Shown here: positions 54,179-64,000 of the stretch, piece after piece
How the letters are laid out: the number at the start of each line of letters is the position of its first letter
How positions within the stretch are numbered: the stretch's first letter is position 1
Origin: Tritrichomonas musculus
Lineage: Eukaryota; Parabasalia; Tritrichomonadida; Tritrichomonadidae
Assembly: GCA_039105265.1 (NCBI GenBank)
Contig: JAPFFF010000013.1
Coordinates: forward strand, 2,666,001 to 2,730,000
Direction: 5' to 3'
Length of the DNA stretch: 64,000 nt
Made by a program: the position numbers and the translations under genes
Notes under the pieces: model-generated
Told to the model about the DNA's origin: nothing
Seen by the model: only the letters and a program-made list of their open reading frames with translations
Databases searched by the model: none

Positions 54179-57100
54179 ATGATTAGTATTACGCATTTTC
54201 GCATAATAATAATTTATTTTATTCAAAAGCTTTTACATATGTTTATCCTCTGTTTTATCTTTTTTAAGGTAATTCCTCCTATTAAAGATCAAATAATTAT
54301 TAACAATAAGCATATAAATGCAATAAGATGCGGCGTTCACGAAAGAGAAAATTATGGACCTCAAACAGTAAATGATTATTTTTTAATTGGATGTGAAGAT
54401 GGAAGCTCAATGACCATTAGAAAATGCACTTTCACTGATATTACAACCAAAAATTCGGTTTTTGATAGGTGGTCTCATATTATGCTTTTCAAGAAGTCAA
54501 ACGCAGATATTCTTGAATGCACCTTTATCAGAAATAAATACACAACAAATTTCATTTCAATGGAAGAGCCAAACGGTAATAATTATTTAAAATTTTATAA
54601 TAATTATATTGATGACTGTAATCAAAAGGCAGGTTCTAAAACATCATTAATCAAATCGGTTTATAAAATCAATGAATTCAAGTACAACACAATTAAGTTA
54701 AACGAAGGACTCCTACAAACAAGAGTATTTGAGATTAAATATCATCGAGGATGTAAATTGATAGGTAACGATATCCAAAGCGTTAAATATGATGATGGAT
54801 CATCTGTTCTTTTATGCAGTGAACCTGGTGATACTTCTTTAGATCCAATCGAAATTACAGATTGCAAATTATATAATTGTCATGGGTCACAAGAAGGCTC
54901 AATTATTCAGATATTTCAGTTGGATACTGACATTACAATCCGAAATGTAACACTTCAAAAAACCTCTAATTTTCATATTCATAAAGAGGGTATGTGGTCA
55001 AATGAAAAGTATTACTCAAAAGGATATTTTTATCAATTTCAATGCAAGCATAGTCCAGCCAAAGCTAGCTTTATTGATTGTCATTTTCTTGATTTAGAAA
55101 GCAATGCACAAAGTGGTGGTGGAATTGGGCTTCTTTTCACCAATGACAATGACCTTGTTCTATCGTTTGACCATACAGAATTTGAACGTATTAAATTCAC
55201 GCATGATACTTATAGTGGTGGCGCAATTTCCTTTTCTAGTGAAGTCAACCAGAACAAAAAGACCAAACTTACTGTTACAGATTGCTCTTTTAAAGATGTT
55301 ACTTCAAAGAATGGCGGCGGAGCCATTTATTTCAATGCTCCAGGGAAAGAATTAACAATTGAAAGAACAAAATTCATAAATACTTATTCTAATACTGACA
55401 ACTCACAAAAAGGAGGGGCCATTTATGTTAAGCACCAAGAAGATTCAACTCCTGTTGTAATTAAAAATTGTTATTTTGAAGAAACAACCTCTTATTATGG
55501 AGGTGCCATTTATATTGAATGGAAAGCCTATTCAATATCACCAATTTCCATTGATGGATGCAATTTTACAAAAACAAAAGCAAATTCACATGGTTATGCT
55601 ATCATGATAACAAGTGCTGACTCTAATACAGTAACCATTTCTAATTGTAACTTTGATGATTGCGTTGATCACAACGATTTCTTTGTTCTCAAACTTGACG
55701 TGTCAAATCTTAACTTTCTTTATAATAAGATAGACTTCTCTAATTTAGAGACAAATGGCGGCTGCATCATTTTAGAAAAGATTGTGAATCATGTCTTTAA
55801 TGGAAACCTTTTTAAAAATTACAAATTTGACGACAAAGACACTGATGTTGGAGTTTCTGGAGGAATTCACTGTTTTAAAGCAGATTCTTTAGTTTCGTTT
55901 TCTTTAATTAATAATACTTTTGAGAATGCACTTGGCAACAATCAAGGAAGATGCATTCTATTAGCTGAAATACCGCAGAACAAAGTAACAATAAGAAATA
56001 ACACTATTATTAATTGTCCTGCTGGTGGTCCTCTCTTTTATCTCCGTTTCAGTAATGCAATTAGTGATTTTACTATAGAATCATGCAATTTTATTGAGAA
56101 TACAGTAAATGAATACTGGAATTCTAATGCTGATTCATTGATGACTCCTCAAGTTTGGGTTGTGAATAAATTAAATGGTCAATATGGAACAAAATTTAAC
56201 CTTATTTTTGATAGTTGCTATTTCCAAAAGAATCATTCTCCCGCAGGAGGAGCAATTCATTATGGAAAAGGCAATAATATGGTTAATACAAGAGTGATAT
56301 TTAGAAGCTGTCAATTTCTTGAAAATGAAGCCAATACTGGAAGTGCAATTTTAATTGAATCTTACCAAGGTTGTGAAATAATTGATTGCAGGTTTATCAA
56401 AAACAAAGCACAAGAATCCTTGGGGACTGTTAATATAAAAACAGATTTCTCCTTATCTGAATCACGAGAATCTACATTAATCATTACTGGAAGTACATTC
56501 GAAGATAATGAATGCAAAGAGGGGCACGCAATCTATATAGCTGAATCCACTTTTTCTGTTCAGATAACAAAATGCACCTTTAAAGATTGTGGAACAAAAG
56601 ACTATGTTATTTCAATCAAAGCAAAACCACAATCCGTTCTTGTTCAAAATAACACTATTCATTTCACAGTAGGTGACAAAACAGCTACTCCACTCTTTTT
56701 GAATACTGAAAGCTTTCAATTAAAAGAAAACAAAATCCAAAATATAAAGAGCACTGTTGTTCGTTTTTATGGGCGAAATGAAGACAATGATGGATTCCAA
56801 ATAATTGGTAATACTTTTTCTGAGTGCTCCGGAGACTCAGTAATTGATGCTGAAAATTTAATTAAGTTTACACCAATTATAAAAAGAAATACATTTACTG
56901 ATATTTCTATCATTAATCAACTGATGTCTCTCAAGTTGAAAAATAGTATTTATCAAGTTGTTTTTGACAACAACACTTTCTGCAACTTTGTCATTAATTC
57001 AAAATGTGGAGGAATTGGATTAGAAGTAAATCATGAATCAACAGATATCTCTCTTTCTCTCTCCTTTAATGATTGCTATTTCATTAATAATAACAATCAA

Positions 57101-60100
57101 GAAAGCCAACAACAAGGTGGAGCAATATCATGTGGCACTTTTCAAAATAGAGGCAATTGCCAATTGACTATTGAAGACTGCTTCTTTGAAAGGAATCACA
57201 ATAACGGAAAGGGATGCGCTATTTACTTTAATAATAAATATGCAATTACAATTGTAAATTGCAATTTTACAGATAATATTGGATCAGAAAAAGGATCTAT
57301 TTATATCGTTCCAGATGAAAGCGAGTCTCCTTCTTCTCTTATATCAATTACTAAATGCTATTTTGGCAAAAACAAAGTAAATGATTGCTCATCAATTTAT
57401 ATTGAACCTGGATCAAAAAGATCAATAAAAATCGACTCTTGCACTTTTGATAATGAAAAAGGAGGAATTGTTTTGGATGATTTCAAAAGTGGAGCAGAAA
57501 TCAGTAATAATCACTTCCTCAATATACAAGATAAGTCTGCTTTGATAATCAAACATTATGCAGATTCAGACTCAGATTCAGATAAAATAACAATAATTGG
57601 CTGCACATTTGATTCATGTACTGGAATTGATAACAAATGCTTTGATATCATTTCAAATAGTAGAGTTTTTACATTTGAAAACAATATCATTAAAAACAAT
57701 ATCGGGACAGGACATTCAAATTATTTTGGCACTTTTAATTTAAATAAGAAAATTGCTAATTTTGAGCTTTTCAACATCTCATTTGTTAACAATGTCTGTA
57801 ACAGTTTGTATGGCGGAGGTATTGGAATTCAATTTTTAGGTATTGCTCAATTGAATTTCAACAAATGCGAATTCAAAGAGAATAGCGCCAAACAAGATAA
57901 TACAAAAAGTCGGCCTACACAAAATGCTGACCAGCAATATTATAATGGTGACGGAGGAGGCATACAACTTGGCTACATTTGCACAATGAATAGCATAAAT
58001 GTTCTTTTCTTAGAGTGTACATTCACGAGTAATCATGCACAAAGACACGGTGGAGCAATTGCAATACAAACCTCAATGCTAGTTGAAATTGAACGATGCG
58101 TTTTTGAAAACAACGTTGCTAATTATAATTTCGATGGTTCTGCCAAGCTTCTTACAGAAAATCATTTTCATAAAAAGAATGAAGGAAGAGGAGGTGCAAT
58201 TTATATCAATCCTTCTTATACTTATGATGATAGTTCATTAGATTGCAAGTCTCCTGATACTGCAATGCAAAAAGTTCAAATAACTGGTTGTGAATTTGTG
58301 AAAAATAATGGATTCGACGGTTATGGAATTTATATAGAAGGAGACGATATTAATGTTCCCTTTTCTATCAGTAATAATAATTTTGTTGATAACTATAACA
58401 AAAACAACCATAATGATGATGAAAATCTAATTTATGGTGCTGTAATTACAACAGAATTGACATGCATTAGAGAAGAGCAAATTAATACAGATAACATTTT
58501 TACCTATAGTATCCCTGAACTAAGAGTAAGAAACATTTCATATGTTGATCATTATGGAAAGACTCCATCACTTGAATTCACAAAGTCAGAAGCTTTTACG
58601 CAATCTGATATTTTCCCAACCAATACTTATTCAAGTTCCATTCAATTTAGTTCATCATCCAAATTCTCTGGTTCAAATGCTTTTTCAAATTCTCATCAGT
58701 TTTCACAAACAAAAGCATTTTCAAAGTCTGATCATTTTACAAATACAATGCAATTTTCTAAATCTGATCATTTCACCAAATCAGATAAATTTACAAAATC
58801 AAATCAGTTTACTAAATCAGATAAATTTACTAAATCAAATCATTTCACCAAATCAGATGAATTTACAAAATCCGACCATTTCTCTAAATCATATGTATTC
58901 AGTGAAACAAAACCTTTTTCAAATACAAAAGATTTTACAAAAACAAATTTCTTTTCTAAATCGGAGGTTTTCAGTAAAACAAGTTCATTCACAGGCACTG
59001 AGCCATTTACTAAATCAAAACAATTTAGTGAGTCAGATTTATTCTCAAAGTTGCAATTGTTTACTCCAACAAACGGGTTTTCAAAAACAAAAAGCTTTTC
59101 TAATTCTCATAAATTTACATTTTCTGATTATTTCACTAAGTCCCATTCGTTTACTCAAACAAATCACTTTTCAAATTCCAATCATTTCAGTCCATCAATT
59201 GAATTTACGCTGATTAGTCAATCTGATTCTGATTTTACTGATTCATCATTTTCTGAAGGTATTGATGAATCATCAAATAAAGTTGAGTCATCTGCAAATG
59301 AAGCTGAAGAATCATCATCAGATATAGTTGTCGAATCATCACCAAACGAAATAGATGAATCATCATCTAATGAAGATCATGAATTATCATCTAGTATAGT
59401 TATTGAGTCATCATCAAACAAGATAGACGAATCATCTGATATAATTGTTGAATCATCATCTAATGAAGATCATGAATTATCATATAGTATAGTTATTGAA
59501 TCATCATCAAACAAGATAGATGAATCATCAACAAATGAAATTGAAAAATCATCGTCTGATATAATAGATGAGACATCATCTAATGGAGTTGTTGAATCAA
59601 CATCAAACGAGATAACTTATTCATCAACAGCATTGGATGATGAATCATTATCTAGTGAAGTTGCAGAATCATCTAATTATGTCGATGAGTCATCATCAAA
59701 CAAGATAGATGAATCATCAACAAATGAAATTGAAAAATCATCGTCTGATATAATAGATGAATCATCATCTAGTATAGTTGATGAATCAACATCTAATATA
59801 GTTGTTGAATCAACATCAAACGAGATAACTTATTCATCAACAGCATTGGATGATGAATCATTATCTAGTGAAGTTGCAGAATCATCTAATTATGTCGATG
59901 AGTCATCATCAAACAAGATAGATGAATCATCAACAAATGAAATTGAAAAATCATCGTCTGATATAATAGATGAATCATCATCTAGTATAGTTGATGAATC
60001 AACATCTAATATAGTTGTTGAATCAACATCAAACGAGATAACTTATTCATCAACAGCATTGGATGATGAATCATTATCTAGTGAAGTTGCAGAATCATCT

Positions 60101-61381
60101 AATTATGTCGATGAGTCATCATCAAACAAGATAGATGAATCTTCGTCAAATGTAGCTAGCGAATCATCATCAAATATAATCGATGATCTATCATCAAACA
60201 TGATAGATAAATCGTCAAGCCTGATTACTGAATCATCCGCAAATGTTGTTGATCAATCTTCATCAAATGTAGATGACATATCATCAGTTGACATTGAAGA
60301 ATCGTCGACAAGTGAAATCTCTGAAGTTCCATCTGAACCCAAATGCAAAGTTTACGAAGATGGATCAGTCACCTATCTTCATGACTGCAAATACTCCCTC
60401 AACAGCAATGGGAACAAAATTGTTTATATATATGTTTTATCATCGAATTTCACAGGTGAACAAGAAGAAAACAGCGGTGGTGCTATCAACCTCATCAACT
60501 GCGGAATTCATTGCAACAAAACTTGTTTCATTGATTGTGTTGCAAAATCTGGTGGAGGTGGAGCAATGCACATTAAAAACACAATAAATAATGAAAATAA
60601 TGCAACATTCATTGATCTTTTATTCCTTCGTTGCGTTGCAGATTATGGAGGTGCTGTTTATCATTATTCTGACTCTGATCTATTTGATGTCACATTTGAA
60701 AGATGCCATTTTGAGAAGAATAAAGCACTATTAACAAAGCCTTCATCGAATGGAGGAAATAATTACTTCTTTGGTGGAAGTGCACTTTTCTTAACCTGCA
60801 AGAATTCTCTTGTTCTGAATTGTACATTTGTTCGTAATTTGAACAGTGGTGCTATCAAAATATACAATAAATTTGAAAACAACTATAAGAGCATTGGCTT
60901 AGAAAACAATGAAAATAAAATTTCTATTCTTGGTTGCAACTTCGAACAAGATAAAACTTCTAAAAGTTCCATTTTTTATTCTGATAAAAAAAATGGAAAC
61001 TCGATTGAAGTTGTTGATTGTGATTTCAAAGGAAAACTTAAAAAAGGATCTCATTACATTGATGGCGAAATCAACGTAAAAGAAAAGTTACATGTAAGTT
61101 CATGCAAATTTGAGAATGACATGAATGATGCTGTAAGTTACAATTTGATTGAAAACGATGAATTGATGAAAAAGATTGATTCAACTACAATCTTAAATAA
61201 CTCATTTGTTGTCGTTTGTGCGGCTATAATTATTTCGCTTATGCTCATATTTATGATAATTAATTTAGGCCTTTTGCATGATAAATGTAAAGAAAATAAT
61301 AAATCATTGGAAATGCAAGATCAGTTCTATAAAGATTTGAATGAAAATACATCCAATGAAAATGAAGGTATATTATTATAA
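54179..61381 (+). CDS. Giant Pmp-like surface protein: beta-helix ectodomains, hexapeptide and Ser-rich stalks, one TM span
   Basis: 2400 residues. The N-terminus is hydrophobic with a leader-like stretch to about residue 33. Residues about 40-1455 and 2055-2335 are right-handed-beta-helix/Pmp-type repeats with many GGAI/GGGI and F..N motifs and regularly spaced Cys. Between them lie a hexapeptide array (about 1465-1680, unit F[TS]KSxx) and an ESS-rich stalk (about 1685-2055) containing tandem 71-codon repeats. Residues about 2341-2366 are a single membrane span (FVVVCAAIIISLMLIFMIIN), followed by a 34-residue acidic cytoplasmic tail ending GILL. This is a type I membrane protein like the trichomonad Pmp family, which is linked to adhesion. 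The Ser/Thr-rich stalk is probably glycosylated. Intact throughout. No clear Inr at the start; the ATG chosen is the first giving a leader. Confidence 0.93.
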   Translation: MISITHFRIIIIYFIQKLLHMFILCFIFFKVIPPIKDQIIINNKHINAIRCGVHERENYGPQTVNDYFLIGCEDGSSMTIRKCTFTDITTKNSVFDRWSHIMLFKKSNADILECTFIRNKYTTNFISMEEPNGNNYLKFYNNYIDDCNQKAGSKTSLIKSVYKINEFKYNTIKLNEGLLQTRVFEIKYHRGCKLIGNDIQSVKYDDGSSVLLCSEPGDTSLDPIEITDCKLYNCHGSQEGSIIQIFQLDTDITIRNVTLQKTSNFHIHKEGMWSNEKYYSKGYFYQFQCKHSPAKASFIDCHFLDLESNAQSGGGIGLLFTNDNDLVLSFDHTEFERIKFTHDTYSGGAISFSSEVNQNKKTKLTVTDCSFKDVTSKNGGGAIYFNAPGKELTIERTKFINTYSNTDNSQKGGAIYVKHQEDSTPVVIKNCYFEETTSYYGGAIYIEWKAYSISPISIDGCNFTKTKANSHGYAIMITSADSNTVTISNCNFDDCVDHNDFFVLKLDVSNLNFLYNKIDFSNLETNGGCIILEKIVNHVFNGNLFKNYKFDDKDTDVGVSGGIHCFKADSLVSFSLINNTFENALGNNQGRCILLAEIPQNKVTIRNNTIINCPAGGPLFYLRFSNAISDFTIESCNFIENTVNEYWNSNADSLMTPQVWVVNKLNGQYGTKFNLIFDSCYFQKNHSPAGGAIHYGKGNNMVNTRVIFRSCQFLENEANTGSAILIESYQGCEIIDCRFIKNKAQESLGTVNIKTDFSLSESRESTLIITGSTFEDNECKEGHAIYIAESTFSVQITKCTFKDCGTKDYVISIKAKPQSVLVQNNTIHFTVGDKTATPLFLNTESFQLKENKIQNIKSTVVRFYGRNEDNDGFQIIGNTFSECSGDSVIDAENLIKFTPIIKRNTFTDISIINQLMSLKLKNSIYQVVFDNNTFCNFVINSKCGGIGLEVNHESTDISLSLSFNDCYFINNNNQESQQQGGAISCGTFQNRGNCQLTIEDCFFERNHNNGKGCAIYFNNKYAITIVNCNFTDNIGSEKGSIYIVPDESESPSSLISITKCYFGKNKVNDCSSIYIEPGSKRSIKIDSCTFDNEKGGIVLDDFKSGAEISNNHFLNIQDKSALIIKHYADSDSDSDKITIIGCTFDSCTGIDNKCFDIISNSRVFTFENNIIKNNIGTGHSNYFGTFNLNKKIANFELFNISFVNNVCNSLYGGGIGIQFLGIAQLNFNKCEFKENSAKQDNTKSRPTQNADQQYYNGDGGGIQLGYICTMNSINVLFLECTFTSNHAQRHGGAIAIQTSMLVEIERCVFENNVANYNFDGSAKLLTENHFHKKNEGRGGAIYINPSYTYDDSSLDCKSPDTAMQKVQITGCEFVKNNGFDGYGIYIEGDDINVPFSISNNNFVDNYNKNNHNDDENLIYGAVITTELTCIREEQINTDNIFTYSIPELRVRNISYVDHYGKTPSLEFTKSEAFTQSDIFPTNTYSSSIQFSSSSKFSGSNAFSNSHQFSQTKAFSKSDHFTNTMQFSKSDHFTKSDKFTKSNQFTKSDKFTKSNHFTKSDEFTKSDHFSKSYVFSETKPFSNTKDFTKTNFFSKSEVFSKTSSFTGTEPFTKSKQFSESDLFSKLQLFTPTNGFSKTKSFSNSHKFTFSDYFTKSHSFTQTNHFSNSNHFSPSIEFTLISQSDSDFTDSSFSEGIDESSNKVESSANEAEESSSDIVVESSPNEIDESSSNEDHELSSSIVIESSSNKIDESSDIIVESSSNEDHELSYSIVIESSSNKIDESSTNEIEKSSSDIIDETSSNGVVESTSNEITYSSTALDDESLSSEVAESSNYVDESSSNKIDESSTNEIEKSSSDIIDESSSSIVDESTSNIVVESTSNEITYSSTALDDESLSSEVAESSNYVDESSSNKIDESSTNEIEKSSSDIIDESSSSIVDESTSNIVVESTSNEITYSSTALDDESLSSEVAESSNYVDESSSNKIDESSSNVASESSSNIIDDLSSNMIDKSSSLITESSANVVDQSSSNVDDISSVDIEESSTSEISEVPSEPKCKVYEDGSVTYLHDCKYSLNSNGNKIVYIYVLSSNFTGEQEENSGGAINLINCGIHCNKTCFIDCVAKSGGGGAMHIKNTINNENNATFIDLLFLRCVADYGGAVYHYSDSDLFDVTFERCHFEKNKALLTKPSSNGGNNYFFGGSALFLTCKNSLVLNCTFVRNLNSGAIKIYNKFENNYKSIGLENNENKISILGCNFEQDKTSKSSIFYSDKKNGNSIEVVDCDFKGKLKKGSHYIDGEINVKEKLHVSSCKFENDMNDAVSYNLIENDELMKKIDSTTILNNSFVVVCAAIIISLMLIFMIINLGLLHDKCKENNKSLEMQDQFYKDLNENTSNENEGILL
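58572..59215 (+). repeat. Hexapeptide-coding array (F[TS]xSxx), about 36 units
   Basis: 18-base units encode FTKSDK, FTKSNQ, FSKSYV, FSETKP and the like, with strict Phe periodicity. Central units (58760-58900) are the most alike. Confidence 0.9.
59512..60140 (+). repeat. 213-bp tandem repeat in the Ser-rich stalk
   Basis: Units start ACAAGATAGATGAATCATC at about 59512, 59701 and 59914, and the third boundary is at about 60127. The two full 213-base (71-codon) units look identical. The first unit is 189 bases, shorter by 8 codons. Frame is always kept. Confidence 0.9.
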
Positions 61382-62230
61382 ATTGTTATTTGCTTTTTAT
61401 GATAATAAAAAATATTTGATAATTTTTTTTTTTTTTTTTTAAAAAAAGTGATTTAATCTGAATTCGTTTCATGGAAATTGTATATCCACTTTTCAATTGG
61501 TTGATGGTGAGATTGATTTGAATCAATTTTAAAAAAAAAATTTTTAAATAAAAATTTTCTCTTGGAAGGAGTCGAACCTCCATCCCGGGATGGGACTTTG
61601 AATCCCATATGATACACTACAAGAGAAGATGTAAGGAAAAAATCTTCAAAAAAATACAATTTACCTAATCTTTGGTGAAAATTATCATAGATCTTTGCAC
61701 AAATTCGCTAGAAAACGCATTGCAAAGCCTGCAATGACATTAAAATAGAATTTCTTTTGTAAACACTTGCTCAAATACTATTTTTTGATCATGAATTTAC
61801 ATAAGAGTTGATGATCATCGATTTTTAAGTATTGTGCTGTAAATTGAAAGTTCAGTAATATATTTTTTCATTATTGATTGGAATTTTAGTGAATAAAAAT
61901 CAATAAATAAAGAAAAAAAATTAATTGAAAAGAAGATTGTGTTTTTCACTTTTATCAGGATTTAATTGAGAAGTTTTCCCAAGCTTTTTGAATTCGACTT
62001 TAGTATCAAAACAAAGTTTTGATATTTTGTTTTCTCCTCTCAAACATTTGTTAGGATTTTGAGAGAAAAATAAAATTTCATTCTCTGACACAAACCATAC
62101 GTTGAACCAACCTATTTATTTCAAAGCAGAAATTGGAAACATTTGGGCAGAGATAAAATGACACATTTTTAAATATTTTTGGGCAGAGTTTTTTTGATCA
62201 AACAAAAAAAAAAAAAAAATGCCAAAAAAA
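61382..62230. other. Gap with a tRNA gene
   Basis: Besides the tRNA at 61558-61626 I see only AT-rich sequence and an A-run near 62202-62219. Confidence 0.6.
61558..61626 (-). tRNA. tRNA gene with reduced D-arm, apparent anticodon CAA
   Basis: On the minus strand the acceptor TCTCTTG pairs fully with CAAGAGA. A 5-bp anticodon stem TGGGA/TCCCA holds the loop TTCAAAG, so positions 34-36 read CAA (Leu, UUG codon). The T-arm contains GGTTCGACTCC, a perfect B box. A T5 run a few nucleotides past the 3' end fits a Pol III terminator. The D-arm is only about 10 nt (GTGTATCATA) without the GG of a normal D-loop, and the variable region is 9 nt (TCCCGGGAT). It is too short for a standard tRNA-Leu, so identity is uncertain and it may be a tRNA-derived pseudogene. 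Confidence 0.6.
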
Positions 62231-62235
62231 TCATA
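62231..62235 (+). promoter_or_regulatory. Putative Initiator (TCATA) of the ankyrin gene
   Basis: Fits the Inr core and ends 7 nt before the ATG at 62243. Confidence 0.4.
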
Positions 62236-62242
62236 AATACAA

Positions 62243-63394
62243 ATGATTCCAGAAGTGAATGCTGACATTAAAAATCATATTGAAAAAAAGGTAAGCTTTC
62301 CGACTCAAATTTTGAACTATTTAGATGAAGAAAAAGATATCGAAGATGATTTTAAAAAATACTTTGATGATTTAAAAAATCAAACGAATGACCTTAAAAT
62401 CAAAGAAATATTATGCTTTTTAAAACATATTATAAACAATCATCATCGAAGCCATGATTTCTTCTCAAGAATTGAAAAAATTATGATCTATTTTAAAGAT
62501 GATATCAAAAACAATTTCACCGAACAACAAATCTTTGAATTTTTTATACAAAACAAAAGAATCATTCTTTTTCTAATCGAGAATGAATTCATTAAAGTTG
62601 ATGATTCAAATATCGAATTTTTAAAACAGTCAGAAAACATCAATTATTTTCTTCCAGAAATCGAATCATTCTATTTAGAACAACCAATAAAATATGATGG
62701 TCAAAATCAAGAAAGATATGAAAAATTTCAAACAAAAAGAAAAATTGGTGAAAATGACAACATTATTGCAGAAATGATTCGAAATGATTCCGTTGAACAA
62801 TTTATAATTTATATTAGCAAAACAAATTATCCACTTGATAGTAAAATTCAAGAATCAGCTTATGAAACCAATTTATTACTAACAAAAAAAGTTCCAACAT
62901 TAATTGAATATGCTGCTTTTTTTGGATCAATTCAAATTATTGAATTTCTAAAAAATAACAAAGTTGATTTAACGCCATCATTATGGACTTATGCAATCCA
63001 TTCAAAAAATGCTGACTTGATTCATCTTCTTGAAAATAACAATGTTAAACCAGAAAATTCTGATTTTGATAAATGTATCATTGAATCAATTAAATGTCAT
63101 CATAATGATATCGCAAATTACTTGCTAAATAATAAAGGAGGAGAAAAAGGTTACCTTGAGTATTGTTTACAATTTTACAATTTTGAATTAATTCCAAATG
63201 ATTCTGTTAATTATAAAAAGTATGAGCGTGATATTGAACAAATTTATCGCTGCATTGAATTTAATCCAGAATTTGTTGATTTACTTTTTAAAAGTTCTTA
63301 TTTAGATATAAATATGAGAATTGTTTTTAAATTATATTTTAATACATTTTTTGTTTTAATAAACCCGTATATAGGGGCCGAGCAAACTTGTTAA
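62243..63394 (+). CDS. DUF3447-type ankyrin-repeat protein, 5' part of a decaying gene
   Basis: 383 codons before the first stop. The N-terminal 160 residues are the helical region typical of trichomonad ankyrin proteins. Residues about 195-345 carry degenerate ankyrin/DUF3447 units (PTLIEYAAFFGSIQIIEFLK, SLWTYAIHSKNADLIHLLEN, CIIESIKCHHNDIANYLLNN). After LDINMR the frame leaves ankyrin sequence (an AT-rich stretch) and stops. More ankyrin repeats follow in other frames (next entry). The family is large in trichomonads and thought to mediate protein binding; the partner is unknown. An Inr-like TCATA sits upstream. The 5' half could still be translated, but as a whole the gene looks like a pseudogene in progress. 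Confidence 0.75.
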   Translation: MIPEVNADIKNHIEKKVSFPTQILNYLDEEKDIEDDFKKYFDDLKNQTNDLKIKEILCFLKHIINNHHRSHDFFSRIEKIMIYFKDDIKNNFTEQQIFEFFIQNKRIILFLIENEFIKVDDSNIEFLKQSENINYFLPEIESFYLEQPIKYDGQNQERYEKFQTKRKIGENDNIIAEMIRNDSVEQFIIYISKTNYPLDSKIQESAYETNLLLTKKVPTLIEYAAFFGSIQIIEFLKNNKVDLTPSLWTYAIHSKNADLIHLLENNNVKPENSDFDKCIIESIKCHHNDIANYLLNNKGGEKGYLEYCLQFYNFELIPNDSVNYKKYERDIEQIYRCIEFNPEFVDLLFKSSYLDINMRIVFKLYFNTFFVLINPYIGAEQTC

Positions 63395-64000
63395 CATTAG
63401 CAATCGAAAAAGAAAATATTGAAATATTGAAATTTTTATTATCATATCCAAATATTCAAACCAAATATGAAAAAATTTAAATTCAATTTGTTAAATATTT
63501 TCACTACAATATTTAATGAATGATTCCAACGAAGTTTAAATATTTATGAGGTATGAAATTTATTTTTTTGTTTTTCTCATGAGAAAACATATTTATCAAT
63601 GGCAATTAAGAAAAAAAACGTTGATATGATTAAAATTTTTCTATCAGATTCCAGAATTGATCCGAATGAGATATTTATTTAGACCAATTTTTTAATTCTA
63701 GAATTTATCTCATAAATTTTTACAAGACTGTATTATTTGATGCTATTGAAAAAAATGAAACTGAAATTGTTCAAGCTTTACTAACAAGTCCCAGGATTGA
63801 TGTTAATCTCAAAATGATTTTAAAATATTTTATTAAATACAATTAATACATATTTTTTTTTTAACATAATTCAATTTTTGACTTTTCATTCAGTTCAATG
63901 ATTAGTTTTATGAGAAAATTTCAAAATAAAAATATTGATGAAATTTTTTAATGCCTTTCAATGAAATTTATTTTATTTTTCATAAGTCTGCTTTATCAAT
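63388..64000 (+). pseudogene. Ankyrin repeat remnants continuing past the window edge
   Basis: Three recognisable repeats lie in separate open pieces: LLTLAIEKENIEILKFLLSY (from about 63388), YLSMAIKKKNVDMIKIFLSD (about 63588) and VLFDAIEKNETEIVQALLTS (about 63726). Each ends near ID-N, where AT-rich non-ankyrin DNA replaces the hairpin tip. They belong to the gene beginning at 62243. Confidence 0.75.

Noticed and set aside
58542-59213. 223-codon plus-strand frame rich in L, Q, N and I
   Set aside because: A shadow of the hexapeptide array in the surface-protein gene.

Overview
The window looks like nuclear DNA of a parabasalid (trichomonad), most likely a Tritrichomonas-type species. It is very AT-rich and the genes lack introns. 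Several start codons sit 5-25 nt after a trichomonad-like Initiator motif (TCA followed by a pyrimidine and T or A). The gene content is a typical trichomonad mix: BspA-like leucine-rich-repeat proteins, F5/8-C domain proteins, DUF3447-type ankyrin proteins, TKL kinases fused to Sel1 or LRR repeats, a papain-like cysteine protease, a Rho/Rac GTPase and a giant Pmp-like surface protein. This identification is inference from gene families, not from a marker gene.

Layout. 0.6-14.9 kb is a gene cluster: F5/8-C protein, DENN-like protein, BTB/coiled-coil/LRR protein, GT64 glycosyltransferase, cysteine protease, a kinase with a damaged 5' end, and a decayed RCC1-coiled-coil-kinase gene. 16.0-18.5 kb is a graveyard of gene relics, including a DDE_Tnp_4-type transposase. 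18.6-32.7 kb is a transposon block. It starts with a 9.55-kb non-coding element that has identical 171-bp terminal inverted repeats and a perfect 9-bp target duplication (MULE-like), carrying smaller nested TIR elements. Directly beside it lies a 4.5-kb element made mostly of 1.44/1.57-kb inverted arms. 32.9-46.4 kb is a second gene cluster: SGNH hydrolase, Sel1 kinase, Rho-like GTPase, a 5'-truncated BspA LRR gene joined to an hsp70 fragment, a transglutaminase-like protein and an LRR kinase. 46.4-54.2 kb is gene-free and holds a second MULE-like foldback element (3.27 kb, 1.16-kb arms, 9-bp target duplication). 54.2-64 kb holds the 2400-residue surface protein, a small tRNA gene and a decaying ankyrin gene cut by the window edge.

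How the genes fit together. Most intact genes point to surface interaction (Pmp-like, BspA-like and F5/8-C proteins, secreted protease, SGNH hydrolase, transglutaminase-like protein) and signalling (three kinases, Rho-like GTPase). They are single-gene units on both strands, not operons. The best candidates for something undescribed are the two long-TIR elements with 9-bp duplications plus the related 4.5-kb foldback element. A 396-bp TIR unit carrying a short coding fragment, the family of TA-flanked MITEs with shared ends, and the chimeric LRR/hsp70 junction are also worth attention. All similarity statements are from reading by eye; no database search was run.
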